A DNA stretch of 64,000 nucleotides. Source: Chiridota heheva. Taxonomy: Eukaryota > Echinodermata > Holothuroidea > Apodida > Chiridotidae. Shown here in pieces: positions 27,295 to 40,140 of the stretch (positions are counted from its first letter, which is position 1; every line of letters starts with the position of its first letter). The notes under the pieces were generated by a model. That model worked only from the letters and a program-made list of their open reading frames with translations. It was not told where the DNA came from and ran no database searches. The DNA lies in the NCBI GenBank assembly GCA_020152595.1, contig JAIGNY010001187.1, positions 687,501 to 751,500 on the forward strand, given 5' to 3'. The position numbers were made by a program, and so were the translations under genes.

Positions 27295-27595
27295 AGCCTC
27301 TGCCAGGGAGGGTGGAATGTTGAGGGAACAAGAAAGGTGCACAATTGAGGGAACAGCTTCTGCCGGGGAGGGTGCACAATTGAGGGAACAGCCTGTCGGG
27401 GAGGGTGTACAATTGAGAGAACAGCTTCTGCCGGGGAGGGTGCACAATTGAGGGAACAACCTCTGTCGGGAGGGTGGAAAGTCAACGGAACAGCCTCTGC
27501 CGAGCAGGGTGCACAATTGAAGGAACAGCCTCTGTCGGGAGGGTGGAAAGTCGATGGAACAGCCTCTCCCGGGGAGGTGGGTAGTTAAAGGAACA
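27295..27595. repeat. GC-rich minisatellite, about 34-36-bp unit
   Basis: About nine units containing gaacagcctctgccggggag followed by ggtgcacaattga or ggtggaaagtc. The two unit endings alternate irregularly. The three overlapping ORFs here (Pro/Cys/Leu-rich) are products of the repeat. Confidence 0.9.
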
Positions 27596-27784
27596 GCTCA
27601 GTGAGTAGAGGGCGCAGGAGTTCTAGTGCTTCAAATTGGTCAATCGAATTTAAAGCAATACAAAATCTTACAGTTTGGTGCATCAGTCTACATATTTGTG
27701 TTGTTCTCTGGTTTAAAAGCTGTATTTTAAAGCAGATATGGTAAACCTTTTTCATTGAATTGTAATACTCATGTAATACTCAGG

Positions 27785-28225
27785 GTGTCAGGTAGCTTAG
27801 TTGGTAGAGTGCATGACTGAGATGCTGGAGGTACCTTGGTCAGGTATAACCCATTTTCCCACAGCTACGCAGACAGATACGCCAATCACCAAAGCGGAAG
27901 TATGTCGTTTGCAGCTCCTGCTCCCCCATCCAGCTGTTGAGAGAAGTGGCAATGGTTGAATGGCGCTCGCCGTCCTTCGGAGGGGACATTAAGCCGTCGG
28001 TCCCGGTGGTAGGACAATCAAACCCTACCTGGTTCTCTGAACACTATTCGAGAAGAGAATTGTGAAAACGCGGTGTTCATTCACTTCCTCGGGCCTGGGC
28101 TAATGGATGGATGATGCGCCGTATGGGCAGCTCTCCCCTATGCTAAAGCTCTGATGTTTGTATAGCGCTCTTGATTATTATTACTTTTTATAGAAAGGGC
28201 GCTATATAAAATAATTACTATTACT
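27785..28225 (+). mobile_element. SINE family 3, copy a
   Basis: The tRNA-like head tcaggtagcttagttggtag (box A) is followed by a worn box B. The body shares ggttctctgaacactattcg and gagaagtggcaatggttgaa with 55005-55445. The tail ggcgctatataaaataatta runs into an attact microsatellite, a typical SINE 3' end. Confidence 0.85.
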
Positions 28226-28639
28226 ATTACTCATAAATCTGGTGATTAAAATATCTTGAAGTAAAATTGACATTTCAAATCAGACATTTTTTAAATAACT
28301 CGCTTTTAAATTGATAGTAAGGCTTATTTTCAATAAGCATATGTTTTTAATGGTAATATCTATTTAATGGTAACGGCATCAGCCTAAAGATTTCACTGAG
28401 CCTTTATACTTGACTCTGGTATTCACATGTTTCCTTTCACAATTTATTTATTTTAATTTTTTTATGTTACGGGCCTATATCCTGCATGTAATACCATGTA
28501 AGCTCTTTTTTTAAGACCAACCCACATTTAATCAGATGATAGTTCTTAAGTCTGAATGGAATTACTAGAACTTCCTCATGATTTTCCTAGATCCGCCCCT
28601 GGAGGGGCATGTTAATTCACGCGCAAAGCGCTGTGAATT

Positions 28640-29275
28640 TTCGGAGTGGGGCCCAGGGCCCCCTTAAGGCTTGAACCCCTGGTGAAGTTCTGGGATTTTA
28701 GCTATAATCATACCTCAGAATGAAAGTATTCTGACTGACAACGACCATTCATGAGCCAAACAGGACAATTTCTTACCATGATATCATTTTGTGTTCTGTA
28801 TCCACATAAGGTTTTTCATTTATGAGGTTACATAAGATTATACAATTTCTATGGATTATTTGCATTGTCATGACCCCTGCATTAAATTCCTGTAATGCAT
28901 GACCTAGTTCAGTATTTGGTTTAGTCCGTTTTTACAACAGGAGAATTTCTTAACAAAGCAAAAAAATGTATGTAAATTTTTCTCTTTTTATGCATTTTAA
29001 ACAATCTAACACGGAAATTTAATAAAAAGATGAATGTTTTTCAAAGGTTCAAAGGGTCATTCTACTCGGGCCAAAGTCCTTTGCTCCATGCATTAAATAT
29101 GCATACAAAACACTCTGCCTCAACATTAAACTTTAATTATTAAGTTTTGAAATAATTTTTAATTTTGTAAGTAATTTTTTTTTATATGTTTTCTGATGAG
29201 GGGAAGGGCAGACCAAAACAGGAAGGGCGTGCCAATGTAGGGGAGGGCAGGCCGCCCCTCTGAAACAGCAAAGCT
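28640..29275 (+). repeat. Dispersed repeat family E, full copy with insertion
   Basis: Matches the reverse complement of 10605-10985 on both sides of an insert at about 28858-29150. It ends in the GC-rich block gggcaggccgcccctctgaaac. Its start is near aaggcttgaacccctggtga. Confidence 0.75.
28858..29150 (+). mobile_element. Repeat family F, nested in family E
   Basis: Matches 38594-38975: ttgcattgtcatgacccctg, caatctaacacggaaattta and gggtcattctactcgggcca. The family E copy at 10.6 kb lacks this segment, so family F inserted into the 28.6-kb copy. The exact ends and target duplication are not clear. Confidence 0.75.
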
Positions 29276-29384
29276 GGTTTTTATTTTATTTAATATTTTC
29301 TTTGAGTCCAGAAAATTGATTGTTGGTTTCTTTTTCAAGGCATGATTTCATTGTTCAACCCATTTCCAATGGTAAGTTTCAACT

Positions 29385-29702
29385 ATGTCTTGTCAGACAT
29401 TACCCTACACATCCCCACCCCCTCCATTTCTACCAATGCATCCCAAATTTAAATAAGTTATTCCTTAAGCAATGATAAAACCACACATCAAATTTAATCC
29501 ACATGCAAACCCCTTTCCCTGTTCCAATATGTCCCAAATTTTAATAACTTCCAGTATAAAAAGAAAAAAAAGCACACACCAAACTTAATCAAAATATAAT
29601 CATCAGTTTTGAGATATGATGATGGCAAACAAACAAACAAACAAAGAGACAAACATACGCAGGTGAAAACCTAACCTCCATCCAACTTCGTTGGCGGAGG
29701 TA
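29385..29702 (+). mobile_element. 3' end of a non-LTR retrotransposon (RTE-like)
   Basis: Ends with atgatgatggcaaacaaaca repeats followed by ccaacttcgttggcggaggt, and is preceded by accaaacttaatcaaaat. This resembles the 3' tails of RTE-type LINEs and their SINEs in aquatic animals. No reverse-transcriptase ORF is attached. The assignment is from family knowledge and is moderate. Confidence 0.5.
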
Positions 29703-30409
29703 AAAACAAAAGCATTTCAAAGTGTTTTGCTGTTTCAATATAATATTAAATAATTTTCAAACTTTTGATTACTCATAACTTGAAAACGACACATGCTATT
29801 TTCAAAATTGAAAGGCTAATTATTTAAGTGAGAATGTAATTGTTCTTTTCAGTACGTGGTTGAACCTTTTGTACCTGTTCAAAGGTCTGTAAAAATCAGT
29901 AATTTGTTTTGCAAAGAAAACAAGTTGATCTGGAATTGGTGCTTTGTCAAACTTAAACAGACAGAATCATGGAAGGCATTTTAAAATTATATCATATATT
30001 TTACAATCTGACGATTGATAAAAAAAAAGTGCAGGCTATGTTGTGGGATTTGCAAAATTTCATGTTTTGATCAGACTAACATCATTCCTATATAGTGAGT
30101 TGTGGCTTGCATATTGAAAGAGAACATTGATTAGTTCAGTACAAACTACATCAGTAATCCTTTAAGAAGGTAGTTAATTTGGGCTCAAAACTAGACCAGT
30201 CTATGAGAAGTTTTTATAAATTAACAGGACATCTCCAAAGAGTTACTTTAACCTTATTTCCTACATAACAGAGCAGGCCCATAGCCATGAGATTTCTCAA
30301 AGGGGCAAAAACCTTTCCGGGGCACTCGAGGAGATTTCCCGTGATATATTTTTTGTTTGATCTTATGGGAGCATAGACCTTAACAAGGGAAGGGAGGGGG
30401 AGGGGGAAG

Positions 30410-32639
<2,230 letters not shown>

Positions 32640-32640
<1 letters not shown>

Positions 32641-33690
32641 ACTTGAGTATTAATTTGCATATATGTATCTACAAATTCTTATGTGGTATGTAATTTTGCT
32701 TAAGATCTTTGGACAGATAGCAACAACTTGAGCTTCATTGGATGAAAATAGGCTATAACCTATGAAAATAGGCTATAACCCATGAAAATAGGCTATGACC
32801 CATGAAAATAGGTTATAACCCATGAAAATAGGCTATAACCCATGAAAATAGGCTATAACCCATGAAAATAGGCTATAACCCATGAAAATAGGCTATAACC
32901 CATGAAAATAGGCTATAAACCATGAAAATAGGCTATAAACCATGAAAATAGGCTATAAACCATGAAAATAGGCTATAACCCATCAAAATAGGCTATAACC
33001 CATCAAAATAGGCTATAACCCATGAAAATAGGCTATAACCCATGAAAATATGTTGCAATAACCCATAAAAATAGGCTATAACTATAAACCATGAAAATAG
33101 GCTATAACCTATGAAAATAGGCTATAACCCATGAAAACAGGCTATAAACCATGAAAATATGTTGTAAACCATGAAAATAGGCTATAACCCATAGAAATAT
33201 GCTACAACCCATGAAAATATGCTATAAACCATGAAAATAGGCTATAAACCATGAAAATATGCTATAAACCATGAAAATAGGCTATAACCAATGAACATAA
33301 CAAAAGGTTTCACCAAAATCAGATCAATATTGATTAGTTTACAGCATGAATTTTTTTAGGCCTTATCGTAATAAATCGAGCAAATTTCAATTTCAATTTT
33401 TGTGACATCACAAAGAGAAAACCAATGAATTTCCTTACGTTATTGCTATAATGTTATTGCTCTTCAATCCTTCATAATTCAAATGAGAGCAGTTGAATGT
33501 GACAAAGAGATTTTGAATCTCCATCATACATTCCATCAATCAGAAATTTGCTGGAGAAAACATTTTTAATGATTTTCAATGACTGAAATTTAGGACTGAA
33601 ATAAAATAAAAAATTACTAGAAAGATTTTAAGCCGTCATCTCTTTCACACATCATAACTTTTGCATGAATAAGTTCAGACAACTATGGGT
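32640..33690 (-). mobile_element. Family B element, copy A (minus orientation) with minisatellite
   Basis: Read on the minus strand it has the same order as 56090-57130: left flank (atgtgtgaaagagatga, ttcagtcattgaaaatcatt, gagattcaaaatctctttg), a 20-bp-unit array, then right flank (caatgaagctcaagttgttg). That shared order makes it one element family, not a chance minisatellite. I could not find transposon termini. A Helitron-like element with a central minisatellite is one possibility. Confidence 0.75.
32742..33298. repeat. 20-bp minisatellite, about 27 units
   Basis: Units of catgaaaataggctataacc with variants ggctataaac, tgctataaac and tgttgcaataac. The period is 20 bp with a few indels near 33055-33085. 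The reverse complement of the same unit makes up 56420-56931. Confidence 0.97.
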
Positions 33691-33725
33691 GATTTCAGGG
33701 CCGTAATTCTCATTCGGAAAGTAAA

Positions 33726-33756
33726 GAGGGGGGGGGGGGGAGGGGGGAGATGGCCT
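33726..33756 (+). repeat. G-run, possible G-quadruplex
   Basis: About twelve consecutive G followed by agggggg on the plus strand, the densest G tract in the window. Others are at 35368-35380 and 35459-35472. It probably sits in a MITE end. It may be unstable; no function is implied. Confidence 0.5.
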
Positions 33757-34033
33757 CTTATCCAAAAAGTGGGGGAATAAGAGGCACATTTCCCCCAAAA
33801 TATACTGATTTTTCAACATTTGATGAAAAAGTTGTGGGGAGACATTGGGTGATGGGGACATCCCCTGTCCCCCCAGGAATTACAACTCTGGATGCTTTTG
33901 ACGTATACAGAGACTAACAATTCTGTTTCAGAATTTGAAGCTCTTTCTTGAGAATATGAAATCTCTACCTGTATAAATCAAATGGCATGTTTTGCATGTT
34001 TAAAATACCAGTTTGTTGATAAAACAAATATCA

Positions 34034-34580
34034 TTAAAGGATTAAATCAGGGGTCAAGCAAGTTTATCTTATCTGGAAGAAGACTTCAAAAGAAACAAAA
34101 TAGTGACAAAAGCGTTTAAAAAATCTTATTCTATTAAGGAACTGAAACGACTGAATTCAGACTCAAGTTGTGATGTCACAGCCTCAAGATTCCTCAAATT
34201 CTTGATGTATTCTATCATATTTTGTCCTGTGATTTTGTGGCTTAAAAACCATAGGATGTGTCAAAAAAGTAGTACAATTTAGAAAGGGTATTTATAATAT
34301 ACCACCTAAAGAAAATTTAAGGAAAATTAATTCAAATAGTGAACAAATTTAATTAATCTTCTTTAAATACATTAACAATTGTTAAGAATGTGAGGATGAA
34401 GATGCCAATTTTCCATTATAGACTTGCCACACCAGTCATTTCTACACAAGACAAACGTTTTAAACTTTAATATCTCCTTAACGGAATAAGATTTTTGAAC
34501 GCTTTCTTCACCATTTTGTTTCTATTGAAGTCCTCGTTCATATAAGATGGACTTACTTGACCAATGAACTAATCCTTTAA
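34034..34580. mobile_element. TTAA-flanked long-inverted-repeat element (subfamily 2, complete)
   Basis: TTAAAGGATTAAATC at 34034 and aactaatcctTTAA at 34580 bound 547 bp. The left arm (ggtcaagcaagtttatctta, cttcaaaagaaacaaaatag) and right arm (ccattttgtttctattgaag, taagatggacttacttgacc) are reverse complements over roughly 150 bp. There is no ORF. Relatives are at 22.2, 35.0 and 46.1 kb. Confidence 0.85.
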
Positions 34581-34766
34581 ATTGAACAATTTAATCAACT
34601 TTGTGTTCATTAACATTTCTGATTTTTTTAAAAATGGAATTGATAGTATGGCACTTCTGTCACTCCCAAAACCAAGGATTGTGAATTTGACATCAGTCCC
34701 TTCAAAAATTGTATAACGCTTGGGATAGAACAACAATGAATATGAGCATTACAATATTTTCACATC

Positions 34767-34925
34767 AACTACAAATAATGAATCAATGTTAACAATCAGG
34801 AAAGCTGAACTGAATGTTACAGCTGTTTTAACAAAATAATTAAGATACTACAAATAATGAATCAATGTTAACAATCAGGAAAGCTGACTCAAAGTTGCAG
34901 CTGTTCTGAAAAATAGTTAACATTC
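34767..34925. repeat. Direct tandem duplication, about 79 bp
   Basis: ctacaaataatgaatcaatg...acaatcaggaaagctga occurs at 34769 and again at 34848, followed each time by a gttacagctgttt or gttgcagctgttc segment. The two copies are very similar, indicating a recent duplication. Confidence 0.9.
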
Positions 34926-35029
34926 CAATATTCTACTTTCTTCACTATGTTTTTGTGACTTTATAAAATACTTACTTCACAAATCATCTCCATTCTAATG
35001 TGCCCTAGCTCAAACATGTCTGATACAAT

Positions 35030-35290
35030 TATAAAGGTCAAGCAAGTCCATCTTATATGAAAGAGGACTTCAAATGAAACAAATTGTCAAGGGCGCCAAA
35101 CTTTCTTCAGTAGACTTTCCACACCAGTCACTTCTACACAAATGTGACAGAATTTTAAACTTGAATATCTCCTTAATGGAATAAGACACTGAAGTATATT
35201 TTGCACCAATTTGTTTCTCTCAAAGTACTCTTCCATATCAGATTAATTTATTTCCTTGGCCAATGAACAAATATTTATAAAGGAATAAGC
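35030..35290. mobile_element. TTAA-family element, degraded copy
   Basis: ggtcaagcaagtccatctta and gaggacttcaaatgaaacaa on the left, and a right side with cttaatggaataaga and ttggccaatgaac, match the subfamily 2 arms. The outer TTAA is lost and the interior is shortened. Confidence 0.6.
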
Positions 35291-35728
35291 CTCTTAAAGT
35301 GCCTTTCTTGTACTCTATTGACAGGTCTGCTCAATGGATGCACTGGCGTAGGCACATGTTCTTCATTGAAGGGGGGGGGGGACAAAGATATGCTACAACA
35401 CTAGTTCAATGGTAAAAAATGGCATAGTCGGAGGCACCATGTAGGTCACCGCAACATCAGGGGGGGGGGGGGTGCCCCCTTGTTCCTATGCCTATGAATG
35501 GATGAGAGTTACGCTTATTCACTATTGCAGCATTAGTGGCAGGTAAATTTCTTCAGTTGTTCAAACTTAAAATAAAATAGCATACAGATAGTTGATTCCA
35601 ATCAAATGGTTGTGATAACTCAAATAGATAAGAACGTTTTTGGCTTAGATGATATTAAGATCAGAAAAAGGGTGAAATGATGACATTGCTTTATAGTATC
35701 TGGTCTTAGTAGATGAATAAGGATGTTT

Positions 35729-36231
35729 CAGCTGACGTCATGAGGTCACATGACTTTGTTTACATCGCCATTTTGTAGGAAAGACTGCCATTTGCTGTAC
35801 ACTTACATACGTTTGCATGTTGTTACATAAGATTACTTTTGTAAGTAGTATGTCGGAATCTCGTTGTGCCGTTGGTTGCACTAACTAATAGAATCGTTTC
35901 TAGAATCCACTGGTTAAGATTGCTTAAAGTACATGGAGGATAATTCTTTCTGTAAAATAAAACATTTTATATTAAAAAATTAATTCCTCTGGCCAGTTCA
36001 TCTTAACCAGCACGTGTTTATATGCCCAGCACGTGTTTTACATGCCCAGTGCATGTTCCCATCACCTGTGTGTGCTAGTGCATGTCTTAGATCGAGTCAT
36101 GTTTGTTTTATGTGTGATGTGACTGAGCTGTGTGAAGATCAGACATGTGATATACTCAATGCACAAAGCTCTGCCCTCCAAAATGGCTCCCAGTTGGGTT
36201 AAGAGTGACTTGATGAAATCGCTCTACATAC
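35729..36231 (+). mobile_element. THAP-bearing repeat, copy 1
   Basis: Starts cagctgacgtcatgaggtca then catgactttg and acatcgccattttgtag. The right part has caaagctctg and ctccaaaatggctcccagtt. The same blocks in the same order are found in reverse at 49561-49812. Copy 1 has about 230 bp extra (35782-36012) with the start of a THAP-like ORF, suggesting it is closer to a transposase-bearing parent such as a P-type element. That is an inference. Confidence 0.6.
35850..35888 (+). pseudogene. Broken THAP-domain start
   Basis: ATG at 35850 opens MSESRCAVGCTN and then hits two stops in a row (taataga). R-C-A-V-G-C-T-N is the usual beginning of a THAP zinc finger, with the first two zinc cysteines three residues apart. 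Nothing downstream continues the domain. It is probably the remnant of a THAP transposase. Only 12 residues support this. Confidence 0.4.
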
Positions 36232-36234
36232 ATG

Positions 36235-37370
36235 TAGACATCAATTAAAAAGGGAAATCAGCAGTCTTAGGAGTAGTGACAAGCTTATTAACTGCTTGGC
36301 TGAGGATGTGGGTTTGAGGTGTGTGGTTTGCACAGTGCATTGGCATGGCCAGGATTTTTTACTGAGAGGGAGAGGGGGGGCCTGATCCAGTGACCAAAAA
36401 TTTGAAAAGCAAAAACAAAAGGGAAGTTGCGTAAGTCGTGCATTTTTAAGATTTGTATGACCTGGTTGCTTTTCACTTAATCTTTTCCCCTTTTTCTTAA
36501 TTTTTTTGGTACTGATTGGGGAGGGGGGGTGGTGGCCCTAGGCCCCTCTGGCTACACCAATGGCACAGTGTCCACAGTGAATGGATGTCACTAGCCTTTG
36601 AATATAAGGGTTCACCAATGAAAACAATGCTAATTTCCTAAAACATTTTCAAAAATTTGGCAAAATAGCAGTATATTACAATGTTCATAGGCAAAGTTTT
36701 TAACTATAATACACACAACGAAACTATCAATGTCTAATTGGAATCAAGAATTATCATATCAATATGAAATAGCTTTAAGGTAAAAAAATATTGATATAAA
36801 TTTAATCCAACTCCTTTCTATTGGGTTGTTCAAGTTTGGCCCATGATTGTCGGTTACGCATTTATGAGCTGAAACAATGTTGAGTTGTATGTAGGAGTCC
36901 AGACCGTGGACAGAAGTCTAGAGTGTCCTGGATATATTGGTAGATGCTGATCAGTCGAGGTCACAATCTGTTATCTTGACATTTTGGAAGAAGTTTCTAG
37001 AAATGTGCAACAGATTCTCACCAAGTAGATGTAGGTTCTATTCTCAGTGCTACATTCTGTTCTGAAAGTTTAATTTACAGGGTACACTTTATTCTGAGGT
37101 TGTGGTATTCATCAAAAATACAGATAAAGATAACAAGGCTAGACTTGGTCAGTAGTCATATACTTCAACCATGGATTTAGATTTAGCCCTAGTTTATCTT
37201 CATGGAGCTCTCGGAAGTCTGGACATTCCGTTTGCTAATTCATGAAAATTTTGAAATAGCAGAGGTTTCATTTTGAACGCAGGAGTCATGGAATACTGAA
37301 ATAAACATTCATTACGAATGATTACAGTTCATTTGAACATTCACATTAAATGGGTTGAAATTTAAATTTT
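36235..37370. other. Non-coding stretch, nothing recognised
   Basis: Contains G/C-rich MITE-like edges (36360-36390 and 36520-36560, gaggggggg and ggcccctctggc), consistent with another worn family H or hAT element. No exon is supported. Confidence 0.35.
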
Positions 37371-37376
37371 TCGCCA

Positions 37377-37845
37377 CTGTTCCACAAAACAGTACTTTCT
37401 TAAATAATTACTGGTCCGGATCAGATTTCACTGTTCCAACTTTTTTGCTGGGACTTTTTCTTTAAATGGGTTTAATTTACAAGTATTAAATTTGTAGCCC
37501 TAGATTGGTTAATATGTGCATACATGTATGTTAGATATTGGTAATTACATGATGTAGCATCCAGTTGTGTACCATCATATACAAGCAAGCAGCCTTGTAT
37601 ATGTGTCTCCATGATTAATTGTGCTGACAATAGCTAGCAGCGTTGGAAAAACGTTTTCTAATAGAGGAAATCATTTTTATGATAATCTCGTTTGACGACA
37701 TGCATTTTCTTTAAGCAGAAATCAAGTTATCAATCATTGATGTCACATTCTTGTGAAAGAACACTGTTCCACTAGAACAGTGATGTATCCAAATTCACTG
37801 TTCCTGCATAAAAAGCACTGTTCTCAGAACAGCGAAACAGTGGGA
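37377..37845. repeat. Segment rich in inverted 'cactgttc / gaacagtg' words
   Basis: cactgttcc or gaacagtg-type words occur at both ends (37378, 37429, and five within 37760-37840), including cactgttccactagaacagtg and cactgttctcagaacag. The outer words can be read as terminal inverted repeats of a MITE of about 470 bp. Ends and target duplication are unclear. Confidence 0.45.
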
Positions 37846-38036
37846 TATTCAACCTGTCAGTTTTCAGTACCATAAGGTGCAAGAAACGTGTGTTAGAATA
37901 TTCTAGAGACTCAAGGATAATACATCTTCATATATTAGGAGAGTGCTCCTTCATGGTTCATTTACCCCTAAAACTTAAATCAAGAAGAAAGATCTTAATT
38001 CATCTTACAGGTGTAAGCTAAAGCTAAATCCATCTG

Positions 38037-38372
38037 AACCATTAGGCTAATAGGGCTGGCCAGTGCTTCTCCCCGACTTCCATGAGGCAAGCAGATGCGA
38101 GTACATGACTCCCCCTGGATAGGATGCCAGTCCATCACAAGTTACCTCCCCAGCAGTGCTGGTACCCATTTTACATCTAAGTGGACTGAGGCAAGTAAAA
38201 TGCCTTGCTTAAGGACACAATGCAGTGCTCACGGCGGGAATAATCAAAATAATAATAATACAAAATAAGATTTATAACGCGCACATATCCATCCTAATGG
38301 ATGCTCAAGGCACCGAATCGAACCCACCTTTGGCATACAAGCATGACTCCTTATCCACTGAGCCACTGAACC
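38037..38372 (-). mobile_element. SINE family 1, copy b, composite
   Basis: Minus strand: box A tggctcagtgg and box B gggttcgattc (about 38365-38310), then a short body cttgagcatccattaggatg and an (ATT)n tail (38237-38285). The family 1 body follows (ccgtgagcactgcattgtgt to gatttagctttagctt). The head with its own ATT tail looks like a separate mini-SINE of about 125 bp at the front of an older family 1 body. Confidence 0.75.
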
Positions 38373-38593
38373 TCATACAGGTGTAAGTGTATGTATAAAA
38401 TTTTAATATCCAAATCAATCGCATCATGATTTATTGACATGAATATCATTACTTCAGAAAAATCTTGATGTGTGCTTGCAAAAGAGAGCCTTAAATTTTG
38501 AGAAATTTTCATTTTCAAGATATGTATATTTTCATGATTTTATTTTATTTTCATGATAAGCTTGCCTATATCTCCTGTTATAAATTTTCTATT

Positions 38594-38975
38594 GAGTATT
38601 TGCATTGTCATGACCCGTGCATTAAATATTCGTAAAGCACGGCCTTCAGTATTTGGTTGAGTCCATTTGTACAACAGGTGAATTTCTTCAAGAAAGCGAA
38701 AAAATGTACGTACACTTTTCTCATTCTCATTCTTTTTTGTTGTTTTTTATGAATTTTAAAACAATCTAACACGGAAATTGTATAAAAAGATGAACGTTTT
38801 GGCATCGTGTTTATATGAATATTAAATGCACGGTTCAAAGGAATTTGCACTCACGAATGACCCTCCTAAAGTCGGGTCATTCTACTCGGGCCAAAGTCCT
38901 TTGCTCCGTGCATTAAATATGCATAAAAGCACTCCGCCTCAACATTAATCTTTAATAAGTATTTATATTTCATTT
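38594..38975 (+). repeat. Dispersed repeat family F, longer copy
   Basis: Same orientation as 28858-29150, with about 60 bp more in the middle. That extra part includes a 9-bp perfect stem, gaatgaccc (38855) with gggtcattc (38874), around a 10-base loop. Starts tatttgcattgtcatgaccc, ends gcctcaacattaatctttaa. Confidence 0.8.
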
Positions 38976-39859
38976 GATGACGGAAGTCCTGTTTTCTGAA
39001 AGATTTTGCCAATTATAGAATGGTAGATAAACATTTGGTAGAATCAACATTACATAGGTTATCACACCCACATGTAACCATAGAGCTTCTTGCAAAATAT
39101 CATGATTTATGAAGAACAGCTGGGTAAGATAGATTTAAGCCTAATTACACACTTTGCAATATTTTTAGTGTACAAAAATAATTTCAAAAAGCTATGTTAC
39201 ATGTTATCGGACCCAATCCAATTTCATTACCTGCAAATAAATTTAGCAATATTCTTGCATAGCCATAACAAAAAATATAAAACAAACTTTTTCTGCTTTT
39301 TCATCTCATACATGTTGGATTAGTTTGTATTATAGATAAACTATAACTACTGAAAATATTTAACAACTACATACATTGCTATAATGGGAATGTAAGTACT
39401 TAAAAATTTAACATGGTTGTGCAATTTAGGTATAAAAAGTAAACAAATGAAAATATCAAGTATTTTGCACCATAATTGGCATTTACAAATAAAACAAAAT
39501 CTTACTAAATCATCTGTGGGAAATATGCACTTGTGCATATTCATTCAAACTTTTCCCATCTTATTTGAAATGTGAATAATAGCAGAATTATCATTTTGCA
39601 AAAAGATTATCTCTCTTAAATCTCTTCAAGGACAAAATATGTGTATTGCATTGTATCAAAATGAAGTCATATCATTTAAAATGATACTCTTTACTTATAC
39701 ATATACAACCACTGCTTGCTTAGAAGAAAAAAATGTTCTTCAGATTATAGATGGCTTAAAATACTATTTGTTCAGCCCTTTGATACGGGACCAGGATAAG
39801 TATACACTATGACCAGGACAGGACACTGGACCATGTCTCTGGTTACAAAGGCATGGGAA
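38976..39859. other. Non-coding stretch, nothing recognised
   Basis: AT-rich. The 77- and 65-codon ORFs here are AT-driven. No repeat pair identified. Confidence 0.45.
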
Positions 39860-40140
39860 GCTGGGGGTGGGTACAACTTATCCCCTGAGAGGGGGATATG
39901 TGGTACCCCTATAGGTTATACCTTCTAGGACACATGTTTTATTCCTGGTTGGAAGGTAAAATTGGGGAATTATTACAAGAGGCTTGAACAAAATTGGTAA
40001 AATTGAAGGAAAGCTTCTTGGCAACCTCCAAAGGTTTCCCTTTCAACAAGACATTTTCCTGATGACCGGCAACGTTTGATGAGAAAAATAATTTACCAGT
40101 ACAATATTTCTGCTTGTAATCATAGAGAGGTGACCCTATC
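39860..40140. repeat. Dispersed repeat family H, copy d
   Basis: Starts gctgggggtgggtacaactt with cccctgagagggggata, includes ttcctggttggaaggtaaaa, and ends gaggtgaccctatctacact. The last block is also present at 42300 (gaggtgaccatttctacacc). Confidence 0.55.

Noticed and set aside
32742..33298. CRISPR-like array of short repeats
   Set aside because: Units are contiguous with no unique spacers, and the genome is clearly eukaryotic; it is a minisatellite. The same applies to 56420-56931 and 57155-58090.
33652..33861. Minus-strand ORF with KRPSP, also tested as the last kinase exon
   Set aside because: Proline-rich translation of C/G runs, with no C-lobe sequence after RPS.
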